A stretch of 15,397 nt of DNA, taken from NCBI GenBank assembly GCA_964455685.1, contig CAYVZE010000065.1:1-15397 (forward strand). The letters are read 5' to 3'. The translations under genes were made by a program, and so were the position numbers. The notes beneath the pieces were generated by a model. It ran no database searches. It had not been told where the DNA came from and saw only the letters and a program-made list of their open reading frames with translations. Below, piece by piece: positions 6,213 to 14,160 of this stretch. The first letter of the stretch is position 1, and each line of letters starts with the position of its first letter. This stretch comes from ZC4RG30 sp964455685. GTDB lineage: Bacteria > Pseudomonadota > Gammaproteobacteria > Steroidobacterales > Steroidobacteraceae.

Positions 6213-8630
6213 TCAGAATGCCTGGCCGATGGAGAACTGGAAGCGCTCCGTCTCGTCGGCCCACCGGGGGCCCTCGCCCTTGGATGCGTTCAGCGGAATG
6301 CCATAGCTGAAGCGGAACAGACCCAGCGGCGCGAGCCACTCAACTGACAGGCCCGTCGAGCGCCGGAGGTTGCTGAATTTGAACTTGTAGGTCAGCGGCG
6401 TCAACCCGTCGTCACCGTAGAAGTCGACGTCATGCGTCGCGAAAACGTTGCCAATGTCGTAGAACAGGCTGACACGGACGCTGGTCTGCCACTTCCGCGG
6501 CGTGGGCAGGATCACCTCGGCACGGGCCACCGTGAGCATGTTGCCGCCGTACGGGTTGCCCCAGTTGTCCTTCGGGCCCATGCGGCTTTCGCGGAAGCCG
6601 CGCACCGTGTCCGGGCCGCCGCCGTAGAACTGGCGGTATGGCGGCAGCGCCGTGGTGTCGCCGTACGAGTCGCCGTAGGCGACGTTGACGTTGAGCATGC
6701 CGGTGAAGCGGCGCCAGATCGGGATGTACTGAATCCACTGGTAGTCGGCAATGTAGTACTCCACCGCGCTGCCCGGGACGCTGCTGGTCAGCGTCAGCGC
6801 CTGGCGCTGGCCGCGGTCCGGGAACAGGCCGCGGTTCAGCGACGACAGGTACCAGCCGGCCGTCAGCTCGAAGGCCGTGTAACGGCTGCCGAAGATCTCG
6901 CCGACGTTGCCCCAGTTGTCCACCACGCTGCGGCTGTAGGGCTTGCCGTTCTCCTGCACCCAGATCTGCGCCTGCAGCGCGCTGCCCGAGGAGCTGGTCA
7001 TCAGGTCGGAGCGCGACACGTTGGCGCCGAAGCGCAGGCCCTGGTACTCGGTGATCGGGTAGCCGAACTGCACGCCCGCCGACAGCGACTTGGAGGAGAA
7101 GTCCGACGACGCCGACACGAACTGGGTGATGTCGGAGTAGCTCAGCGAGTAGGTGCGCGAGATGTTGTGGATGCCCGCGTACTGGTTGGTGTGCGAGAAG
7201 CTGGCGTACTTCTGCCAGCGGCCGGTGCTGATGTCGAGCGCGACACGCTTGCCGGTGCCGAAGAAGTTGCTGTCGACGTAGTTGCCGGTGAGCATGAAGC
7301 TCTGCGACTCGGAATAGCCCAGGCCGCCGGACAGCGTGGCACTGGGGCCCTCCTTCACCGTGAAGTTCACGTCGACCAGGTCGTCGCTGCCCTCCACCCG
7401 CTCGGTCTTGAAGTCGACATCCTCGATGTAGGGCAACGCCTGGATACGCTGCTTGGAGCGCTCCAGCGCGGCATTGGACACCCAGGATCCCTCGAGCTGG
7501 CGCATCTCGCGCCGCAGCACCACGTCCTGGGTGCGGGTCATGCCGCCGAAGTTGATGTGGCGCACGTACACGCGCTTGCCCGGGTTCACCAGGAAGGTCA
7601 GCGTGACCTCCTTCTTCTCCTCGTCCAGGCGCGGCACGGGGTCGACCTCGGCGAAGGCGTAGCCCATGGTGCCGAGGTAGTTCTCGATCAGCTGCTGGGT
7701 GGCGGAGATCAGCTGCTGGGAGTAGATCTGGCCCTTCTGCACCAGCACGAAGCCCTGCAGCTGCTCGGCCGGCACGATGGTGTTGCCGGCCACGCGCGCA
7801 TCGGCGATGCGGTAGATGTCGCCCTCGTCGATGCTGATGGTGATGAACATGTCGGACTTGTCGTCCGAGATCTGCACCTGGGCCGACTCGATCTGGAAGT
7901 CGGCGTAGCCGCGGTCCAGGTAGAAGCTGCGCAGCTTCTCAAGGTCGCCGGTGAGCATCTCGCGCGAGTAGCTGGTGCCGGGCTTCCACCAGTTGTTCCA
8001 CTTCGGCGTCATCAGCTCGAAGCCATCGATGATCTCCTTGTCGGAGAAGGTCTCGTTGCCGACGATGTTGATCTGGCGGATCTTGGCGCGCGAACCCTCC
8101 TTGATCTCGATGCCCACTTTCACCAGGTTGTCCGGAAGCTCCTCGACCTTGGTCTCGATGTTGACGCCGTACTTGCCCTGGCTGAAGTACTGGTCCGTCA
8201 GCTCGGCCTTCACGTCCTCGAGCACCGAGCGATTGAAGGTCTTGCCCTGCGCCAGGCCGATGCCGCGCAGCGAGGCCATCAGGTCCTCGGTCTTGATGTC
8301 CTTGTTGCCGCTGATCTCGAAGCTCTGGATGGTGGGCCGCTCGCGCACCACCACCACCAGCGTGCCGCCGTCGCGGCGCAGCTCCACGCTCCGGAAGAAA
8401 CCGGTGTCGTGCAGCGCATGGATGGCCTCGCGCACGCGCTGCGGGTTGAGCTCATCGCCGATGTTCACCGGCAGGTAGTTGTAGACCGTGCCCTCGGAGA
8501 CACGCTGCAGGCCGACCACGCGGATGTCGCCCACCACGAAGCGCGACTGGTCGACGGCGACCTGTGCGTGCGCAAGCGGCATTGCGGAGGCCAGGCCCAG
8601 CAGGGCCAGCAGGGAAAGCTTCTTGTTCAT
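6213..8630 (-). CDS. bamA: Outer membrane protein assembly factor BamA
   Basis: BamA is the essential Omp85-family core of the BAM complex, which folds beta-barrel proteins into the outer membrane. The 805 residues compare with 810 in E. coli. The signal peptide is residues 1-22 (MNKK, hydrophobic core, AHA). Five POTRA domains follow, to roughly residue 420; the first begins FVVGDIRVVGLQRVSEGTVY. The rest is the 16-stranded barrel, rich in alternating aromatic strands. The lid-loop motif VRGF is at 676-679, after GGGPDT, near E. coli 660-663. The chain ends RFQFSIGQAF, with the C-terminal aromatic residue expected of the barrel's last strand. The ATG at 8630 lies 2 bases after the rseP stop and has only a weak TGAGA ahead of it, so coupling to rseP is likely. 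The same frame stays open back to 9053 inside rseP, but that stretch is shadow. Confidence 0.97.
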   Translation of the reverse strand: MNKKLSLLALLGLASAMPLAHAQVAVDQSRFVVGDIRVVGLQRVSEGTVYNYLPVNIGDELNPQRVREAIHALHDTGFFRSVELRRDGGTLVVVVRERPTIQSFEISGNKDIKTEDLMASLRGIGLAQGKTFNRSVLEDVKAELTDQYFSQGKYGVNIETKVEELPDNLVKVGIEIKEGSRAKIRQINIVGNETFSDKEIIDGFELMTPKWNNWWKPGTSYSREMLTGDLEKLRSFYLDRGYADFQIESAQVQISDDKSDMFITISIDEGDIYRIADARVAGNTIVPAEQLQGFVLVQKGQIYSQQLISATQQLIENYLGTMGYAFAEVDPVPRLDEEKKEVTLTFLVNPGKRVYVRHINFGGMTRTQDVVLRREMRQLEGSWVSNAALERSKQRIQALPYIEDVDFKTERVEGSDDLVDVNFTVKEGPSATLSGGLGYSESQSFMLTGNYVDSNFFGTGKRVALDISTGRWQKYASFSHTNQYAGIHNISRTYSLSYSDITQFVSASSDFSSKSLSAGVQFGYPITEYQGLRFGANVSRSDLMTSSSGSALQAQIWVQENGKPYSRSVVDNWGNVGEIFGSRYTAFELTAGWYLSSLNRGLFPDRGQRQALTLTSSVPGSAVEYYIADYQWIQYIPIWRRFTGMLNVNVAYGDSYGDTTALPPYRQFYGGGPDTVRGFRESRMGPKDNWGNPYGGNMLTVARAEVILPTPRKWQTSVRVSLFYDIGNVFATHDVDFYGDDGLTPLTYKFKFSNLRRSTGLSVEWLAPLGLFRFSYGIPLNASKGEGPRWADETERFQFSIGQAF

Positions 8631-8632
8631 TC

Positions 8633-10012
8633 TCAACCGAACTGCCGCAGGATGTCGTTGAAGAGCGCCACGCCCATGAGGAGCACCAGCATCGCGATGC
8701 CGACCTGCTGGCCCAGTACCTGCGCCCGCTCGGACAGCGGACTGCCCTTGATCCATTCCACCACCTGGTAGACCACCTGTCCGCCGTCGAGGATGGGGAC
8801 GGGCAGCAGGTTGATGAAACCCAGCGAAAGACTGATCAGCACCAGGAAGGAGATGAAGGTCGGCACGCCCGAGCGCGCCGACTCGCCGGCGAATTCCATG
8901 ATGGTCAGCGGGCCGGAGAGGTTCTTCAGCGAGACCTGCCCCTGCAGCATCCGCCAGAACACCTTGGCCTGCAGCACCGTCATTCGCCAGGATTCGCGCG
9001 CGCCGGCGGCCAGGGCTTCCAGCGGGCCGAGCCGGGTGTGCCGCTGCATCCACTCCGGCAGCATCACGCGGCCGGCCGGGTACACGCCCAGCAGGCCGAA
9101 GCGGCGGCCCTCGTTCTCGCTGACGCCGAGCTCCACGCGCAGCGTCCGCGGCTCCTCGCCGCGCAGCACGGTGATCTCCACGTTCTCGCCGGGGCGCGCG
9201 CGGATCTCGCGCTGCACGGACTCGAAGTCGGCCACCTCCACGCCAGCGATGGCGGTGATGCGATCGCCCGCGGCCAGGCCGGCCTTCTCGGCCGGTCCGC
9301 CCGGCTCCACCCGGCCGATCTCGGCCGGCAGCGGCGGCAGCCAGAAGCCGAAGCCCAGGCCGGTGAGCAGCTGCTCCGGCTCGGTCAGGCGGCGGCGCTC
9401 GGCCGGGTCGGCCACCTCGACCAGCGCCACGCGCTCCACGCCGTCCTGGTTGCGCAGGGTCAGGCGCACGCGGCCGTCGCCGGTCATCTCCTCGAGCAGG
9501 CCGATCACCACGTCGGACTGGCTGCCGGCCGGACGGCCGTCCAGCGCCAGGATCTCATCTCCGGTGGCCAGGCCGGCCGCGGCTGCCGGCGAGCCGGGCA
9601 GCACCTGCCCCACCACGGGGCGCACCTCCAGCGTGCCATTGGCCCAGAACAGGCCCCACAGCAGCAGGATGGCGAAGGCGATGTTGAAGCCCGGCCCGGC
9701 CAGCAGCACCAAGATGCGCTGCCAGTGCGGCCGGCGGCCGAAGGCGCGGTGCAGTTCCGCCGGCGGAACCGGCCCCTCGCGCTCGTCGAGCAGCTTCACG
9801 TAGCCGCCCAGCGGAATGGCGGCAACGACGTATTCGACCTGGTCGGGACCCCGGCCCGTGCGGCGCCACAGCGCCTTGCCGAAGCCCACCGAAAAACGTA
9901 GTACCTTGAAGCCCAAGCGACGGGCGACCCAGTAATGGCCGTACTCGTGCACGGTGACCAGGATGCCCACGGCCACCAGGAAGGCCAGCAGGTGCTGCCA
10001 GGACAGGCTCAT
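8633..10012 (-). CDS. rseP: Site-2 intramembrane zinc metalloprotease RseP
   Basis: RseP is an inner-membrane M50 protease. In enterobacteria it makes the second cut in anti-sigma factor RseA, releasing sigma-E when outer-membrane proteins misfold. It also clears signal-peptide remnants. The 459 residues show the expected architecture. The first membrane helix holds HEYGH, with His22, Glu23 and His26. A second helix lies near 98-124. Two periplasmic PDZ domains lie at about 130-200 and 230-295, each with a PGSPA- or PGGPA-type ligand loop. SLKNLSGPL is at 361-369. The helix FINLLPVPILDGG contains the third zinc ligand, Asp409 (E. coli Asp402). A last helix is near the C-terminus. The ATG at 10012 overlaps the dxr stop in ATGA and is preceded by GAGGAG. 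Position next to bamA links envelope stress sensing to the machinery it protects. Confidence 0.97.
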   Translation of the reverse strand: MSLSWQHLLAFLVAVGILVTVHEYGHYWVARRLGFKVLRFSVGFGKALWRRTGRGPDQVEYVVAAIPLGGYVKLLDEREGPVPPAELHRAFGRRPHWQRILVLLAGPGFNIAFAILLLWGLFWANGTLEVRPVVGQVLPGSPAAAAGLATGDEILALDGRPAGSQSDVVIGLLEEMTGDGRVRLTLRNQDGVERVALVEVADPAERRRLTEPEQLLTGLGFGFWLPPLPAEIGRVEPGGPAEKAGLAAGDRITAIAGVEVADFESVQREIRARPGENVEITVLRGEEPRTLRVELGVSENEGRRFGLLGVYPAGRVMLPEWMQRHTRLGPLEALAAGARESWRMTVLQAKVFWRMLQGQVSLKNLSGPLTIMEFAGESARSGVPTFISFLVLISLSLGFINLLPVPILDGGQVVYQVVEWIKGSPLSERAQVLGQQVGIAMLVLLMGVALFNDILRQFG

Positions 10013-11217
10013 CCGGCGCTCCTCGCGGCGCCGCGGCGGCGGATGTGCTCGCTGGCCAGGGCACGGGCACGGGCGTCCGCAGCCAGGATCATGCCCAGCT
10101 CATGCGCCTCCTCGACCCTGCCCCAAGCTTCCATCACTGCAGCACATGTCTCCGCGATGCCGCCGAATGCCAGTCGTCTGTCCAGAAATGCCCCCACGGC
10201 CACCTCGTTGGCGGCGTTGAGTACGGCCGGCATCTCTCCGCCGGCGCGCGCGGCCTCGATGGCCAGCGCCAGGCAGGGGAAACGCCCGGTATCCGGCGCC
10301 TCGAAATCCAGCCGCGCCACGCGCAGCAGGTCGAGGAATTGTACACCGGAGGCCATGCGTTCCGGCCAAGCCAGCGCATGGGCGATCGGCGTGCGCATGT
10401 CGGGCGAACCCAGCTGTGCCAGCACCGATCCGTCGACGTACTCCACCAGCGAATGCACCACACTCTGCCGGTGGATCACCACCTCGATGCGATCGGCCGG
10501 CAGCCCGAACAGCAGCGCCGCCTCGATCAGCTCCAGCCCCTTGTTCATCAGCGTGGCGGAGTCGACCGAGATCTTGCGCCCCATGTTCCATGTTGGATGG
10601 GCGCAGGCCTGCTCGGGGGTTACATTTTCGATAGCGGCGGCGCTCCAGTCCCTGAACGGGCCGCCCGAGGCCGTCAGCAGGATGCGGCGCACGCCCGGCG
10701 GCGCCTCGCCCAGCTGCCCGGCCGGCGGCAGGCACTGGAAGATGGCGTTGTGTTCGCTGTCCAGCGGGATGACCAGCGCGCCGGAGCGGCGCGCCGCGGC
10801 CAGCACCAGCGGGCCGGCCATCACCAGCGCCTCCTTGTTGGCGATCAGCAGGCGCTTGCCCGCGCCGGCCGCGGCCAGCGTGGACGGCAGGCCGGCGGCA
10901 CCCACGATGGCGGCCACCACGCAGTCCACCTCCGGCAGCACGACCAGCTGCGCGGCGGCCTCCTCGCCTGCCAGCACCTGGATGTCGCAGCCGGTCGCGG
11001 CCAGCCGCTCGCGCACCTCGGCGGCGCGCGAGGCATCGGCGATGGCCACGTAATCGGGCCGGAACTCCAGGGCCTGCTCCACCAGCCGCGCCGCGCTGCT
11101 GCGCGCCACCAGCGCGACCACGCGGTAACGGTCCGGATGCCGGCGCAGCACATCCAGCGTGCTCTCGCCGATGCTGCCGGTGGAACCCAGGACCGCGATG
11201 CCGGCGGGCGAGCTCAT
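10009..11217 (-). CDS. dxr: 1-deoxy-D-xylulose 5-phosphate reductoisomerase
   Basis: Dxr (IspC) converts 1-deoxyxylulose 5-phosphate to 2-C-methyl-erythritol 4-phosphate with NADPH. It is the committed step of the non-mevalonate isoprenoid pathway and the target of fosmidomycin. The protein has 402 residues, against 398 in E. coli. The NADPH loop GSTGSIG is at 11-17 and IANKEAL near 125-131. LDSEHNAIFQ carries metal ligands Asp153 and Glu155. The flexible substrate loop HPTWNMG is at 207-213. MNKGLELIEA holds the third metal ligand, Glu229. The ATG at 11217 overlaps the cdsA stop in ATGA. No Shine-Dalgarno sequence is visible, so initiation probably depends on ribosomes finishing cdsA. The enzyme supplies isoprenoid precursors used by UppS, encoded two genes upstream. 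Confidence 0.97.
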   Translation of the reverse strand: MSSPAGIAVLGSTGSIGESTLDVLRRHPDRYRVVALVARSSAARLVEQALEFRPDYVAIADASRAAEVRERLAATGCDIQVLAGEEAAAQLVVLPEVDCVVAAIVGAAGLPSTLAAAGAGKRLLIANKEALVMAGPLVLAAARRSGALVIPLDSEHNAIFQCLPPAGQLGEAPPGVRRILLTASGGPFRDWSAAAIENVTPEQACAHPTWNMGRKISVDSATLMNKGLELIEAALLFGLPADRIEVVIHRQSVVHSLVEYVDGSVLAQLGSPDMRTPIAHALAWPERMASGVQFLDLLRVARLDFEAPDTGRFPCLALAIEAARAGGEMPAVLNAANEVAVGAFLDRRLAFGGIAETCAAVMEAWGRVEEAHELGMILAADARARALASEHIRRRGAARSAG

Positions 11218-12014
11218 CCGCGCAGCACCGGCATCAGTTCAACGCCCAGCATCAGGATGGGGGCGGCGGCCAGCAGGCTGTCGAAGCGGTCGAGTACACC
11301 GCCGTGGCCCGGAATCAGGCGGCCGCTGTCCTTCACGCCCGCATAGCGCTTGGCCATGCTCTCGTTCAGGTCGCCGATCACCGAATAGATGCCGGCCGCC
11401 AGCGTGACGGCCAGCAGCGGCAGCCAGGGCAGCGCCCGCCACGAGGCCACCACCAGCGCCAGCAAGGCGCACACCGCCAGCCCGCCCCACAGGCCTGCCC
11501 AGGTCTTGCCGGGCGAGACCGCCGGCGCCAGCCGCGCGCCGCCGAAGCGGCGGCCGGCGAAGTAGGCGCCACTGTCGGCCAGCCATACGATCAGCAGGGC
11601 ATACATCACCGCGAGGTGGCCCTGCTCCCAGTCCATGCGCATGCGCGCCAGCGCCAGCCAGGCGAACGACACCGACAGCAGGCCGCTGGCGGTGATCACC
11701 AGGCGCGACACGCGGCGGCTGGCGAGCAGCCACAGCATGGCCAGGCTCCAGAACGCGAAGGCAGCCCACAGCACGGCCCTGAGGCCCGCGGCCGACACGC
11801 TGAGCTGCCACCACAGCAGGCACAGCACCGCCAGCACTGCAATGAAGGCCAGGCGCCCCGCCGTGCGTCCGCCGAGCAAGCCCGACCATTCCCAGCCGGC
11901 GCCGAGCAGCACCAGCGAAAGCGCCGCCACCGACCACAGCGGCGGCAACCACAGCACCGCACTGATGAGCAGCGCGGCGATGAAGATGGCCGAGATGACG
12001 CGCGTACCGGTCAT
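11214..12014 (-). CDS. cdsA: Phosphatidate cytidylyltransferase (CDP-diglyceride synthase)
   Basis: CdsA is an integral inner-membrane enzyme that makes CDP-diacylglycerol from phosphatidic acid and CTP, the branch point for all major phospholipids. It has 266 residues from the ATG at 12014, against 285 in E. coli. Hydrophobic segments rich in Leu, Ala and Trp alternate with short loops, suggesting seven to eight membrane helices. The loop WLADSGAYFAGRRFG (144-158) and VSPGKTWAG (166-174) are family hallmarks. The C-terminal cytidylyltransferase signature runs from Ser219 through KRYAGVKDS and LIPGHGGVLDRFD to Asp245 and is complete. The start overlaps the uppS stop in ATGA and has GGAGG 9 bases upstream. 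A much longer open frame reaches 12623, but that part is an out-of-frame reading of uppS with no membrane character. Confidence 0.96.
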   Translation of the reverse strand: MTGTRVISAIFIAALLISAVLWLPPLWSVAALSLVLLGAGWEWSGLLGGRTAGRLAFIAVLAVLCLLWWQLSVSAAGLRAVLWAAFAFWSLAMLWLLASRRVSRLVITASGLLSVSFAWLALARMRMDWEQGHLAVMYALLIVWLADSGAYFAGRRFGGARLAPAVSPGKTWAGLWGGLAVCALLALVVASWRALPWLPLLAVTLAAGIYSVIGDLNESMAKRYAGVKDSGRLIPGHGGVLDRFDSLLAAAPILMLGVELMPVLRG

Positions 12015-12736
12015 GCGCCGGTGCCTCCCGCCTGCCCCGCGGTCAGCCCGAAGCGGCGCTCGCGCGAAGCGAAGAACCCGAGCGCGGCCTCGAAGCCGGC
12101 CTCGTCGAAGTCCGGCCAGAGCGCATCGCAGAAATACAGTTCGGTGTAGGCGAGGTTCCACAGCAGGAAGTTGCTGATGCGCTTCTCGCCGCCGGTGCGG
12201 ATGAACAGGTCGGGATCGGGCAGGTCGCCCAGCTGCAGCGCGCCGGCGAACTGCTCCAGGGTGATGTCGGCCGGGCGCAGCTGCCCGGTGGCGCATTGCG
12301 CGGCCAGCTGCCGCGCGGCGTTGACGATGTCCCAGCGGCCGCCGTAGCCCACGGCCACCTGCAGGTTCAGCACGGTGTTGCCGGCGGTGCGCTGCTCGGC
12401 GGCGTTCATGCGCGTCTGCAACCGCACCGGGAACCCCTGCCGGTCGCCGATGAAGCGCAGCCTCACGCCGTTCTGGTGCAGCTCGTCCACCTCGCGGTCG
12501 AGCGCTTCCACGAACAGGCCCATCAGCGCGCCGACCTCCTCGCTGGGACGCCCCCAGTTCTCGCTGCTGAAGGCGAACAGGGTCAGCGCGCCAATGCGGC
12601 GGCGCACGCACTCGCGGATGCACATGCGCACTGGCGCCACGCCCTCGCGGTGGCCGGCCTGGCGCGGCAGGCCGCGCGCGTTGGCCCAGCGGCCGTTGCC
12701 GTCCATGATGATGGCGATGTGACGCGGCAGCGTCAT
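12011..12736 (-). CDS. uppS: Undecaprenyl diphosphate synthase (cis-prenyltransferase)
   Basis: UppS (IspU) condenses farnesyl diphosphate with eight isopentenyl diphosphates to form C55 undecaprenyl diphosphate, the carrier lipid for peptidoglycan and O-antigen units. The 241 residues contain all cis-prenyltransferase motifs. IIMDGNGRWA (9-18) has Asp12, equivalent to catalytic E. coli Asp26. GHREG has His29. FSSENW is at 56-61. LFIRTGGEKRISNFLLW (177-193) includes Arg180, which lies in the diphosphate-binding region. The C-terminus is a short Gly/Ala tail that overlaps cdsA by four bases. The ATG at 12736 lies 34 bases after the frr stop. No recognisable Shine-Dalgarno sequence precedes it, so coupling or an unstructured start may be used. 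Confidence 0.97.
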   Translation of the reverse strand: MTLPRHIAIIMDGNGRWANARGLPRQAGHREGVAPVRMCIRECVRRRIGALTLFAFSSENWGRPSEEVGALMGLFVEALDREVDELHQNGVRLRFIGDRQGFPVRLQTRMNAAEQRTAGNTVLNLQVAVGYGGRWDIVNAARQLAAQCATGQLRPADITLEQFAGALQLGDLPDPDLFIRTGGEKRISNFLLWNLAYTELYFCDALWPDFDEAGFEAALGFFASRERRFGLTAGQAGGTGA

Positions 12737-12770
12737 GGCGCGGCGGACAGGAAAGAGGCCGTGCGGGGCC

Positions 12771-13328
12771 TCAGACCTGCATCACTTCCTTTTCCTTGGC
12801 GGCCGTGATCTGGTCGATCTCGGCCACGGCCTTGTCGGTGATCTTCTGGATCTCGTCGGCGCCGCGGCGCTCGTCGTCCTGCGAGATCAGCTTCTCCTTC
12901 AGGGCCTCCTTGATCTCGCCGAGCGCGTCGCGACGCACGTTGCGCACGGCCACCTTGGCGTTCTCGGCCTCCGAGCGCACCACCTTCAGGATGTCGCGGC
13001 GACGCTCCTCGGTCAGCGGCGGCAGCGGGATGCGGATCACCGTGCCGGCGGTGTTGGGATTGAGGTTCAGGTCGGACTTGTAGATGGCCTTCTCGATGGC
13101 ACCCACCATGCCCTTGTCCCAGGGCGTGACCACCAGCGTGCGGCCTTCCTCGACGCCGATGTTGGCCACCTGCGAAAGCGGCATTTCCGAGCCGTAGCAG
13201 TCGACCCTCACCCCCTCAATCAGGCTGGGATGGGCGCGGCCCGTGCGCAGCTTCTTCAGGTCGGCCTGGAAAGCCTGGATGCACTTCTGCATGCGCTGCT
13301 GGGCATCGGCCTTGATGTCATTGATCAT
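12771..13328 (-). CDS. frr: Ribosome recycling factor
   Basis: RRF, with EF-G, splits the post-termination ribosome after release of the finished protein. It is exactly 185 residues, the same as E. coli. The N-terminal helix contains FQADLKKLRTGRAHPSLIEGV, with the conserved Arg-Thr-Gly-Arg-Ala core of domain I at 28-32. Domain II follows with SQVANIGVEEGRTLVVTPWD. NPNTAGTVIRIPLPPLTEERR (about 90-110) is the family's best conserved stretch. Two long charged helices then complete the three-helix bundle, ending KEKEVMQV. The ATG at 13328 has AAGGA about 10 bases upstream and follows the pyrH stop by 25 bases. The pyrH-frr pair is nearly universal in bacteria and probably shares a transcript here. 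Confidence 0.98.
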   Translation of the reverse strand: MINDIKADAQQRMQKCIQAFQADLKKLRTGRAHPSLIEGVRVDCYGSEMPLSQVANIGVEEGRTLVVTPWDKGMVGAIEKAIYKSDLNLNPNTAGTVIRIPLPPLTEERRRDILKVVRSEAENAKVAVRNVRRDALGEIKEALKEKLISQDDERRGADEIQKITDKAVAEIDQITAAKEKEVMQV

Positions 13329-13353
13329 GGCGTATCGATCCTTGCCGTGTTTA

Positions 13354-14067
13354 TCAGTTGCTTACCAGCGTACCGACATTCTCGCCGCGCACAACCCGCG
13401 GCAGGTCGCCGGGATTGTGCAGGTTGAACACCCTGAGCGGGATGTTGTTGTCGCGGCACAGGACGATGGCGGCCGCATCCATCACGTTCAGGCGGTCGTC
13501 GAGCACGCGGTCGTAGCTGAGCTTCTCGTAGCGCGTGGCCTGCGGGTTCTTCACCGGGTCGTCGGAGTAGACGCCGTTGACCTTGGTGGCCTTCAGCAGC
13601 AGGTCGGCGCCCACCTCGATGGCCCGCAGCGAGGCGGCCGTGTCGGTGGTGAAGAAGGGATTGCCGGTGCCGGCGGCGAAGATCACGATCCGCCCCTTCT
13701 CCAGGTGGCGGATGGCGCGGCGGCGGATGTAGTCCTCGGCCACCTCGTTGATGCGGATGGCTGACATGACGCGGGCGTGCGCGCCCAGGCCCTCGATGGC
13801 GTCCTGCATCGCCAGCGAGTTCATCACCGTGGCCAGCATGCCCATGTGGTCGGCGGTGACGCGGTCCATGCCCGCGCGGGCGAGGCCCGCGCCGCGGAAG
13901 ATGTTGCCGCCGCCGATCACCACGGCCACCTCCACGCCGGTGCCGGAGACCTCGACCAGCTCGGTGGCGACCCGCTTGAGCATGGCGGGGTCGATGCCGT
14001 ACTCGGCAGTGCCCAGCAGGGCCTCGCCCGAGAGTTTCACCAGGATGCGCCGGTAACGGGCTGTCAT
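13354..14067 (-). CDS. pyrH: Uridylate kinase (UMP kinase)
   Basis: PyrH is a hexameric amino-acid-kinase-family enzyme that phosphorylates UMP to UDP in pyrimidine nucleotide synthesis, typically activated by GTP and inhibited by UTP. The protein has 237 residues, against 241 in E. coli. ILVKLSGEAL (8-17) with Lys11 is the phosphate-binding start. VIGGGNIFRG (50-59) is the glycine-rich loop. GTGNPFFTTDTAA (133-145) binds UMP. KVNGVYSDDP (162-171) closes the nucleotide site. The ATG at 14067 is preceded by an extended purine-rich ribosome-binding site at 14083-14073. The gene begins only 24 bases after a strong terminator that follows tsf. Its promoter is therefore not obvious, and transcription may rely on read-through from rpsB-tsf. 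Confidence 0.97.
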   Translation of the reverse strand: MTARYRRILVKLSGEALLGTAEYGIDPAMLKRVATELVEVSGTGVEVAVVIGGGNIFRGAGLARAGMDRVTADHMGMLATVMNSLAMQDAIEGLGAHARVMSAIRINEVAEDYIRRRAIRHLEKGRIVIFAAGTGNPFFTTDTAASLRAIEVGADLLLKATKVNGVYSDDPVKNPQATRYEKLSYDRVLDDRLNVMDAAAIVLCRDNNIPLRVFNLHNPGDLPRVVRGENVGTLVSN

Positions 14068-14072
14068 TCGCG

Positions 14073-14083
14073 CCTTCCTTCCT
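14073..14083 (-). promoter_or_regulatory. Strong extended ribosome-binding site of pyrH
   Basis: AGGAAGGAAGG is a doubled Shine-Dalgarno-like purine run ending 5 bases before the pyrH ATG. It starts 8 bases after the T-run of the tsf terminator. It fixes the pyrH start and suggests high translation of whatever transcript passes the terminator. Confidence 0.75.
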
Positions 14084-14091
14084 CGTTCTGC

Positions 14092-14117
14092 AAAAAAATC
14101 CCCGCCGGAGCGGGGAT
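14092..14117 (-). terminator. Rho-independent terminator after rpsB-tsf
   Basis: On the minus strand, ATCCCCGC and GCGGGGAT form a perfect 8-bp stem around a TCCG loop. Counting the stem's final T, the T-run after it is seven bases long. It lies 43 bases past the tsf stop. The end of the T-run is 24 bases from the pyrH ATG, so it marks the end of rpsB-tsf mRNA or acts as a partial terminator that sets pyrH-frr expression. It is the only canonical intrinsic terminator I found in the window. Confidence 0.88.
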
Positions 14118-14160
14118 ACTCAACTGTCCGAAATCTTACTTCGGTGCGCGGCCCTTCATG

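Noticed and set aside
6432..8771. 779-codon plus-strand open frame opposite bamA
   Set aside because: It is a mirror of bamA codons in GC-rich DNA. The product is a His/Val/Ala/Arg/Leu-rich sequence with no domain or start context, while the minus strand encodes a complete BamA.
8631..9053. N-terminal extension of BamA into rseP
   Set aside because: The signal peptide MNKKLSLLALLGLASAMPL begins at 8630. The upstream part is an out-of-frame reading of rseP.
8564..9901. 445-codon plus-strand open frame opposite rseP, and similar frames opposite dxr, lpxA/lpxB and lpxD
   Set aside because: Same GC-rich antisense artefact. They cross real gene boundaries and carry no recognisable motifs or ribosome-binding sites.
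12015..12623. N-terminal extension of CdsA across uppS
   Set aside because: Arg/Ala/Gly-rich soluble translation of an off-frame of uppS. The first membrane helix and a good Shine-Dalgarno sequence belong to the ATG at 12014.
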